Positions 58,537 to 64,000 of a DNA stretch of 64,000 nucleotides are shown here, in pieces; within the stretch, counting starts at the first letter, position 1; every line of letters begins with the position of its first letter. The position numbers were made by a program, and so were the translations under genes. The stretch comes from Methylobacter sp. GTDB lineage: Bacteria; Pseudomonadota; Gammaproteobacteria; Methylococcales; Methylomonadaceae. A model generated the notes under the pieces. The model ran no database searches, had not been told where the DNA came from, and worked only from the letters and a program-made list of their open reading frames with translations. The stretch is from assembly GCA_023229605.1 (NCBI GenBank), contig JALNYY010000003.1, positions 1 through 64,000 of the forward strand, read 5' to 3'.

Positions 58537-61130
58537 GCGTGTCTCCTAATCAATTGATGAACCGGTATGGTTTGCGTTTGTCCCACAATGACTTTTTCCG
58601 AATGGGTTGCGTGAGGGACCTCGCCGCCGTCCGGTAATTCAACTGTTTCCCAGCCATTAACTGAATACAGGGAAAGTTCGCGGCTGGCAGGATGGCAAGA
58701 TACGAATCTAATCCAGTCGTTATCGAGCCACTCTTTAAGCGGGCCCAGTTTGGCGATGGTTTTATCCAGGATTTCGCAGGTCTGGTCGACCACGATCAGC
58801 AGCCGCGCGGGTTCGTGTACTTCAATCATTTGCGACGGCAAACCGGTGCGCAGATCGCCTTCGACGCCGTTGGCGACGCCGAGCAAGCCGATCACGTTAT
58901 GGGGCAGCTTGGTGCCCGCGCCGTAAACCGAATTGTCGATACGCGAGAACAGGTATTCCAGATTGATGCCGCCGCAGACCGGGATAACGGCGGATAGGAT
59001 TTTGACCATGATGTCGCCCTGCGCATCCGTTGCCGGATCGTATGAATGCAGGAACGCGCGGCGGTCCATGAACAAGCCGCGCGTCAATTCCCTGCGTCCG
59101 ACGATAGCATAAAGGTTGTTGGAATGATTGTATTCCGGGCGCGGTTCGAAGATTGAAGTAGCGCGGTCCATGACATGCTGGTGCGCTTCTTCGTTGGAAT
59201 GCGATTGCGGGCTCAGTTCGAACCAGCGGCAACGCTCCCGTGCATTGCGTTGCAACGCCTTTTTCATTGCATGTTGGAAATTATGCAAGCCGGGAACGGG
59301 ATGTTGTTCCAGTAAATGCGGGTCGAAATAAGTGATTTCATCGCGGCTGGTATTGTGCAGCGCTGCGACAAAGCGGGTGCCGTCGGGGATTTCGATGCCG
59401 CGTTCGCTGAGGATAGCGCGCACCGATTCATGATTAGCCATCCAGGCAAAGGCGCGGGCATTCGGCGCACCCGGTTTGCCTGAGCAGGCGCCGCAATCGT
59501 AAGCGGCAAAATGCGGATTATTGACGCTGCTGGAACCGTGGGCAACGATAACCACTACCGGTGCAAAGTTATTGGTCAAACCGATATTAGCCAGCAACCC
59601 GCCGATGCGGTCCGCCATTTCGGTAAAGGAAAATCCCAGCAAGTAACCGTCTTCGGTTGGTTCGTCGGATTCCCGCAGCAGATGCAGATGGGAGTGCGAG
59701 TCAACTTCGCTCAAGGTTCTTATTGAGGGCAGTTTCGAACCCGGACGGAATACGTTCCAGGCCATCCGCACCGCGTAACTTAAACCTACGGTTTGGGTAT
59801 AGAGCCAGCCCCGGAACATGGAATGGGCGGTAAAATGCATATTAGCCAAGTTGCCGTTCTTGGCCTTGTTGTCAGCGTCCGGTTTGCTGCCGGATTCTTT
59901 GATCAAATGCTTGGGAACGATGATGTTGGGGCATTGGGCGACCGGATAAGCATCGTCCAGGCCTTGATAGAGAAAATCGATGCCGAAAAATCCGGCTGCG
60001 CCGAAGGTTTCTATGGACAGATTGATTTCTTCCAGATAACGCCTCAATGAGCATTCGCGGTCGTCGATACAGAACAGCGCCTGAACTTCAGGCTGGGGGT
60101 GCGGAGTTGCCGATGCAGCATTCGGTTTCAACGCCAAAAGTAACTCGCTATGCAGCGACCATTCCATGGCTTCATGCCAGACTTTCAAGTGTAACGGGAT
60201 TTGCGGTTTTACCGTTCCGTTTTTGAGCAACGGGGTGCCGTCTTTATGGGGCATGGCCGCGATGCCGGGAAAGTTCGGGCCTTTTTTCTTGTGCAGAAAG
60301 GCCAGCTCAAGAGCCAGTTCCAGTGCAATCATTTCCTTGAGCGAAATTTCGCGGCGGGCGAGCAACGATTTCGGGTTTTGTTCGATGATACGCACCATGC
60401 CTGCCCAGCCGGGATGGGCCAGCAGCAATTCCAGCAGATATTGTTCGTATAGCCGCTCATCGCCGACTATTTTTTTCAGGCAGGCTTTAATCACATGATC
60501 CGGGGTTTCGGATAACAATTCATGCACGTCCGGCTCATTTAAAGGATAGAGCGGCAATAAACTGTTCTGCGCCAAGCGCAATACGCAATCCCAGAAATGT
60601 TCGCCGTTTTTGGGCAGGCTCCAGCGGCTAATGCCCTGGTCAAGGAAATTGCCCAGCAGCCGGAAAAGTATCGGATGCGCCAGGGAGTTCAGGTCGACTT
60701 CGAGCTGAGTCAGCCAGGAATTGCGAATGCCGTGATTGGCCAGCGAAACCGGGGGATAATGTCCGGTGTCGTCTTGCTCGAACAAGGTTTCACGAAGCTT
60801 TACGTACTCCTGCTGTGCGCATCCTGAATGTTCGATAGCCCAATTAATCGCATCATTTGTAATCCGGCCTTGCCGGTATCTGTTTTGGTAATCTTCCAAA
60901 GGCAAATAACTGCGCGCACCGAAAATTTTTGCTGCGACAGCCACACCGTCATGAAAAGGATAGTGTTGGACGGCATGCAAGGTATTATGGTGGATAAAAT
61001 CTTTGATCGGCCCTTGGCTTGGTAGCCAATGCGCGATATGTTCTATCGACTCGTCCAGGTCAAACTCGAAATCTTCCGCCGTGTCAGTGGAACTTTCTAA
61101 AATGGGTTGGGTATGTTCACGATAAGCCAT
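58533..61130 (-). CDS. dabA: DabA, zinc catalytic subunit of the DAB inorganic-carbon uptake complex (DUF2309)
   Basis: This protein of about 865 residues belongs to the DUF2309/UPF0753 family, a cytosolic carbonic-anhydrase-like subunit that hydrates CO2. The start is taken at the ATG at 61130 (MAYREHTQPI); 50 extra residues to 61280 look random. The Zn site residues are all visible: C354 and D356 (FCIDDREC), H531 (IVAHGSSS) and C546 (YDCGACSGKPG). Other family blocks are WLPSQGPIKDFIHHNTLHAVQ and FAWMANHESVR. It overlaps dabB by 4 bp and is therefore translationally coupled. Confidence 0.92.
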   Translation of the reverse strand: MAYREHTQPILESSTDTAEDFEFDLDESIEHIAHWLPSQGPIKDFIHHNTLHAVQHYPFHDGVAVAAKIFGARSYLPLEDYQNRYRQGRITNDAINWAIEHSGCAQQEYVKLRETLFEQDDTGHYPPVSLANHGIRNSWLTQLEVDLNSLAHPILFRLLGNFLDQGISRWSLPKNGEHFWDCVLRLAQNSLLPLYPLNEPDVHELLSETPDHVIKACLKKIVGDERLYEQYLLELLLAHPGWAGMVRIIEQNPKSLLARREISLKEMIALELALELAFLHKKKGPNFPGIAAMPHKDGTPLLKNGTVKPQIPLHLKVWHEAMEWSLHSELLLALKPNAASATPHPQPEVQALFCIDDRECSLRRYLEEINLSIETFGAAGFFGIDFLYQGLDDAYPVAQCPNIIVPKHLIKESGSKPDADNKAKNGNLANMHFTAHSMFRGWLYTQTVGLSYAVRMAWNVFRPGSKLPSIRTLSEVDSHSHLHLLRESDEPTEDGYLLGFSFTEMADRIGGLLANIGLTNNFAPVVVIVAHGSSSVNNPHFAAYDCGACSGKPGAPNARAFAWMANHESVRAILSERGIEIPDGTRFVAALHNTSRDEITYFDPHLLEQHPVPGLHNFQHAMKKALQRNARERCRWFELSPQSHSNEEAHQHVMDRATSIFEPRPEYNHSNNLYAIVGRRELTRGLFMDRRAFLHSYDPATDAQGDIMVKILSAVIPVCGGINLEYLFSRIDNSVYGAGTKLPHNVIGLLGVANGVEGDLRTGLPSQMIEVHEPARLLIVVDQTCEILDKTIAKLGPLKEWLDNDWIRFVSCHPASRELSLYSVNGWETVELPDGGEVPHATHSEKVIVGQTQTIPVHQLIRRHA

Positions 61131-61185
61131 GTTGTTATCTTTTAACCTCGGCGTTGTTATTTGAAAGGTACGGTAACGTACAACG

Positions 61186-61211
61186 AATCCATATCTAATA
61201 AGGTATGGATT
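61186..61211. promoter_or_regulatory. Inverted repeat upstream of dabA, candidate operator
   Basis: AATCCATA (61186-61193) and TATGGATT (61204-61211) are exact inverted repeats around a 10-base spacer, about 55-80 bp before the dabA start. LysR-type or similar regulators of carbon uptake use such sites, but none is encoded in the window. Confidence 0.45.
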
Positions 61212-61766
61212 ACAGGTGATATTTCTATAAAGCATGGAATGTGCCAGAATATAATTGTCCTGGGGGCAATGCTTACGCATTAAATTGATGTGAGGGAAAA
61301 AGATATGAAAAATCAGGCGTATTCGATTATTATCGGCAGCTGTATTGTTGCAGCTAAGTAGGCTTGGATCAGGTAAAAATATAGAAATTCGATTAAGGCA
61401 TTGTTTAAATAAACCAAAGCTTCCGGTTGAAAACCCCCAATTCCGCTTTATTTTCTCGAAGAGAGTAAGGAGTTATATTGTTTATTTGTAGGACGGTTTT
61501 TTGGGTTACCCCTGCTTAATTACTGGTTGTTTTGCACCGGAAAACTGATTATGTCCGGTTTCTTTCGTCCTTTTAGAATGAGTTTTTTGTTGTAAGAATA
61601 ATATTACCATTTGAATTGTAATTGTTTTTTATTTATGGTCTATGGGTTGCTTTATATAGAGACATGCTCCCCTAAATATGTCGTTGGTAATGGCTGGCTT
61701 TTTAAGGGCAGGACAATCCGCTATACAAAACTTATAGATGCACCATCAAAATCAGGAGTTGAATCA
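61212..61766. other. Gap of 555 bp without a clear gene
   Basis: It holds a tiny frame at 61304-61360 (MKNQAYSIIIGSCIVAAK) with GAGGG upstream. This looks like the cut-off signal-peptide start of a lost secreted protein. The stretch 61611-61766 is an in-frame extension of the TPR gene, but with rare-looking residues. The remainder is AT-rich. Confidence 0.4.
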
Positions 61767-62615
61767 ATGTTAAAATCCCCTTCTATTACCCTCCCGTTGC
61801 TGCTTTTAGCAGTATGCTTTGCGGCGCCTGTTTTTGCCGAAGAAGATGCCTCGATGCATCAAGTCTATATGGCGGCTGAAGCAGGGAAATTTAATGAAGC
61901 GCAGGCTATGATGGATAAAGTGCTGCTCGACCACCCCAATAGCGCCAAGGCGCATTTTGTAGAAGCCGAATTGCTGGCGAAACAGGGCCTGTTCAGCAAC
62001 GCCGGTGTTGAGCTGGGTGTCGCTGAACGCTTACAGCCCGGCTTGCCCTTTGCCAAGCCGGAAGCGGTGCAGAACCTTAAGCGTCGTATTTCTTCTGCAT
62101 CAAATGGAGCGATGCAGCCGAATACGGCCAACCAGGGCATACCGTCTACCGTTAAAGAATGGATGCCATCGATTCTTTTGATTTTCGGTGTCGGTTTGAT
62201 CGTAGTATTAATCGGATTCATGAGCCGGCGAAATTCCAGGATGATTTCTAACAATGGCTACGCAGGCGCGGCCCCTATCCCGAACTCAAATATGTCATCG
62301 GTAGCCGGGAATGGAGTCGGCTCGGTAACTGGGCAGCCGGTTGCAGGCGGAATGGGTTCAGGCATTATGGGGAATCTGGCGACCGGGGCGGCGTTGGGCG
62401 CCGGGGTTGTAGCCGGTGAGGCGCTGATGCACCGCTTTATCGATGGAGATAAGAACAGCGTCATCCCCGAACCGTCATTTCGTGACAGTTCACCCTGGAA
62501 CACATCCGGCGGCATCAGCGAGAATGACGACATGGGCGGCACCGACTTTGGCGTCGCGGACGCGTCTTCGTGGGATGACGATGGGGCTAGCGATGGCGGC
62601 GACGACTGGACGTAG
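61767..62615 (+). CDS. Periplasmic TPR-like protein with a C-terminal membrane segment
   Basis: From the ATG at 61767 (ATCAGGAG upstream) this is a 282-residue protein. It has a signal peptide (about 1-24, cleavage after VFAEE), then two TPR-like helices with MAAEAGKFNEAQAMMDKVL and AKAHFVEAELLAKQGLF. A membrane helix follows (about 130-152), then a Gly-rich segment with GMGSGIMGNLATGAALGAGVVAG. The tail is Asp-rich (DDDGASDGGDDW). I recognise no named family. The role is unknown, perhaps envelope stress. Confidence 0.72.
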   Translation: MLKSPSITLPLLLLAVCFAAPVFAEEDASMHQVYMAAEAGKFNEAQAMMDKVLLDHPNSAKAHFVEAELLAKQGLFSNAGVELGVAERLQPGLPFAKPEAVQNLKRRISSASNGAMQPNTANQGIPSTVKEWMPSILLIFGVGLIVVLIGFMSRRNSRMISNNGYAGAAPIPNSNMSSVAGNGVGSVTGQPVAGGMGSGIMGNLATGAALGAGVVAGEALMHRFIDGDKNSVIPEPSFRDSSPWNTSGGISENDDMGGTDFGVADASSWDDDGASDGGDDWT

Positions 62616-62718
62616 TCTTTGCTAAAGTTGCTAGCTGTTTTTCGATTAAAGATTATTATGTTTTTGGCTGGATAGGAAAATTTGGCTTTCCAGCCAATTT
62701 CATGTAAAAAAATAACTC

Positions 62719-62747
62719 ACCGGCAATTCTGCAATATGCCGGTTTTT
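62719..62747 (+). terminator. Rho-independent terminator
   Basis: ACCGGCA and TGCCGGT pair around an 11-base loop, followed by TTTTTA. A second, weaker stem (TGGCTGG...CCAGCCA, about 62665-62700) precedes it. Together they would end the TPR gene transcript. Confidence 0.7.
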
Positions 62748-62768
62748 ATTCTTCAACCAGGCTAAATA

Positions 62769-63104
62769 ATGACGTCACTCTGCAAACAAATAAACTTCAT
62801 TTCCATTGCCATAATTGTAACAACTGCAATGTCGCTTTTAGCTTGCACTGAAAAGCCGGAAGAGAATCATCAGACAGAAAAAGCCATACCCACTGTGGTG
62901 ACGGGAGACGACAAGATCAGTCAATTGCAAAGAGAAGCGCAAGAGGGGGATTCCGATGCCCAATACAACCTCGCTTATATGTATGAAAATGGGTTGGGCG
63001 TACCGAAGGACGAAGCCAAGGCTCTTGATTTATATCAGAAAGCAGCGGGGCAGGGGCATTCTGCGGCGCAAAATAATCTTGACGCTATGAATCAAGCCAA
63101 GTAA
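62769..63104 (+). CDS. Sel1-repeat lipoprotein
   Basis: This 111-residue protein has a lipoprotein signal with LLAC (about residue 26), a short linker, then one Sel1/TPR-like repeat: SDAQYNLAYMYENGLGVPKD followed by EAKALDLYQKAAGQGHSAAQNNL. It would sit on the inner or outer membrane, periplasm side. Only 30 bp separate it from the TerB-like gene, so they may be cotranscribed. Confidence 0.82.
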   Translation: MTSLCKQINFISIAIIVTTAMSLLACTEKPEENHQTEKAIPTVVTGDDKISQLQREAQEGDSDAQYNLAYMYENGLGVPKDEAKALDLYQKAAGQGHSAAQNNLDAMNQAK

Positions 63105-63134
63105 ACACTTTGATGAAAATGGAATCCGTTAAAC

Positions 63135-63581
63135 ATGCTTAATCAGATCCAGCTTTTTTTTAAGCAACATCTTATGCTTTCCGCGCCTGAAGACACTTCG
63201 GAAGAAAAGCTGCAACTTGCGACCGCCGTCTTGTTCCTGGAAATGATGTATATGGACGATAAAGTTGAGCCACAAGAACAAAAAATTATTTCATCCCTGC
63301 TTCAGCAGAACTTTTCTTTAACGGCTGAACAAACGGCTTCTTTGATAGCGTTAGCCGAACAACAAAGAAAACAGGCGACTGATTATTTTCAATTTACTTC
63401 CTTAATCAATAAGGCATACAGCCAAGAGCAAAAAGTTCGATTAATTGAATCGCTATGGAGAATTGCATTTATTGATGGCGTATTGGATATGAACGAAGAA
63501 TATCTGGTGCGGAAAATTGCAGATCTTTTACATGTGCCTCACACCTCTTTTATTATGGCAAAGAACCGGGTAGAGCCGTAG
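63135..63581 (+). CDS. TerB-family (tellurite resistance-like) protein
   Basis: This 148-residue cytosolic helical protein has ATAVLFLEMMYMDDKVEPQEQKII and ESLWRIAFIDGVLDMNEEYLVRKIADLLHV, which match the metal-binding helix pair of TerB domains (with DxxVxxxE acidic residues). TerB is linked to stress and tellurite resistance but is common as a stand-alone domain of unknown role. It shares a theme with the TerB-like tail of the M48 protease. Confidence 0.82.
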   Translation: MLNQIQLFFKQHLMLSAPEDTSEEKLQLATAVLFLEMMYMDDKVEPQEQKIISSLLQQNFSLTAEQTASLIALAEQQRKQATDYFQFTSLINKAYSQEQKVRLIESLWRIAFIDGVLDMNEEYLVRKIADLLHVPHTSFIMAKNRVEP

Positions 63582-63698
63582 GTAAACATATCCTATGATT
63601 ACCCGGGATGCAGTCTTCTGCTCCGCCATTCATGATTAATTAAGATGATAAACAAGGAACTTCCTAATAAGGAACTTCATTTATGCAGAAAATGCTTA

Positions 63699-64000
63699 AT
63701 GAAGAACCATAATTCCAATGATCTTTCTCACCACATTTTACCGAATTCCGCGACGATGGTGGGTGTCTGCATCATGGTTATCAGTATCGTTAAAAGCATG
63801 GATTCGGGGCTGACGAATTACCTGATCGATAAAGCTTTAGCTATTGATAGCTTATTGTTCATGATCAGTGCTCTGCTTTCATTTTCATCGATCCGGATTT
63901 CACCGATTCGGTTAGAGCAGCGTTCTACGCACCTGGAGCGTTGGGCGGAAATAATTTTTTTGTTGGGGTTGGTCTCAATGACGCTGATTGCGATGATTTT
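63699..64000 (+). CDS. Membrane protein, 3'-truncated by window edge
   Basis: From the ATG at 63699 the frame is open to the end of the window, about 100 residues. It has three hydrophobic stretches (about 18-35, 48-68 and 88-100), with LAIDSLLFMISALLSFSS and a basic RLEQRSTHLERWAE loop, as in small proteobacterial integral membrane proteins. I recognise no named family. The start is uncertain because no good ribosome site is seen. A short overlapping frame from 63683 encodes 9 residues. Confidence 0.6.
   Translation, partial: MKNHNSNDLSHHILPNSATMVGVCIMVISIVKSMDSGLTNYLIDKALAIDSLLFMISALLSFSSIRISPIRLEQRSTHLERWAEIIFLLGLVSMTLIAMI

Noticed and set aside
1..64000. CRISPR array, tRNA, rRNA or prophage
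   Set aside because: I found no regularly spaced repeats, no cloverleaf sequence, no rRNA-like segment and no phage structural or integrase gene in the window.

Overview
The window looks like chromosome of a gammaproteobacterium with roughly balanced base composition. The TruC, TrhO, MgtA, RND, CtaG/SCO and DabAB homologues and the dispersed GGGCAA/TTGCCC palindromes would suit a methanotroph-like (Methylococcales) lineage. No methane-oxidation gene, rRNA or tRNA is visible, so that placement is an inference.

Region by region. (1) 1-1.9 kb: the end of truC, closely followed by a GH30 glucosylceramidase-like gene. (2) 1.9-5.4 kb: an accessory strip with a broken VapB-like antitoxin, an unknown 67-residue protein, a HEPN-motif protein whose 3' end carries a perfect 116-bp duplication, a frameshifted CopG/BrnA-type antitoxin, an intact VapBC pair and several REP-like palindromes. 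(3) 5.4-22.3 kb: mostly housekeeping and envelope genes. These are trhO, an FAD oxidoreductase, a lone CheY, a DEAD-box helicase, a rhomboid protease, a ceramidase-like membrane protein, lemA with an M48 protease, a retropepsin-like protein, a PAS-GGDEF-EAL protein, a KefB-type antiporter, a CBS protein and a coiled-coil membrane protein. (4) 22.5-29.3 kb: a complete tripartite RND efflux operon with a divergent TetR regulator and a candidate operator. (5) 29.8-33.2 kb: ppk2 downstream of mgtA.

(6) 33.4-38.5 kb: the most unusual locus. Genes for a WD40 protein, an NADPH-dependent FMN reductase, a formylglycine-generating-enzyme-fold protein without the catalytic cysteines, and an ATP-grasp ligase lie head to tail. 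A small His-rich repeat protein precedes them. This is a candidate undescribed biosynthetic or modification system. (7) 39.2-43.6 kb: YfdX, a plasma-membrane-type proton-pumping P-ATPase behind a sigma-54-like promoter, and a wrbA scrap. (8) 43.6-51.7 kb: a caa3-type terminal oxidase cluster with a tri-heme cytochrome c, a haem-oxygenase-like (HDO) protein, CtaG and SCO. Its subunit I lacks the canonical D- and K-channel glutamate and lysine. An internally deleted pirin follows. (9) 51.9-56.5 kb: an exported protein, a ClC channel, a cation:proton antiporter, a 281-bp MITE-like element with perfect 18-bp terminal inverted repeats, and a DUF2490 protein. (10) 56.6-61.2 kb: dabA-dabB, a bicarbonate uptake complex, with a candidate operator. 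(11) 61.7-64 kb: small TPR, Sel1 and TerB-like proteins and a truncated membrane protein.

Functionally the window is rich in ion and pH homeostasis: two cation:proton antiporters, ClC, MgtA, a proton ATPase and DabAB. It is also rich in respiratory and envelope functions. I see no CRISPR array, prophage or complete insertion sequence.
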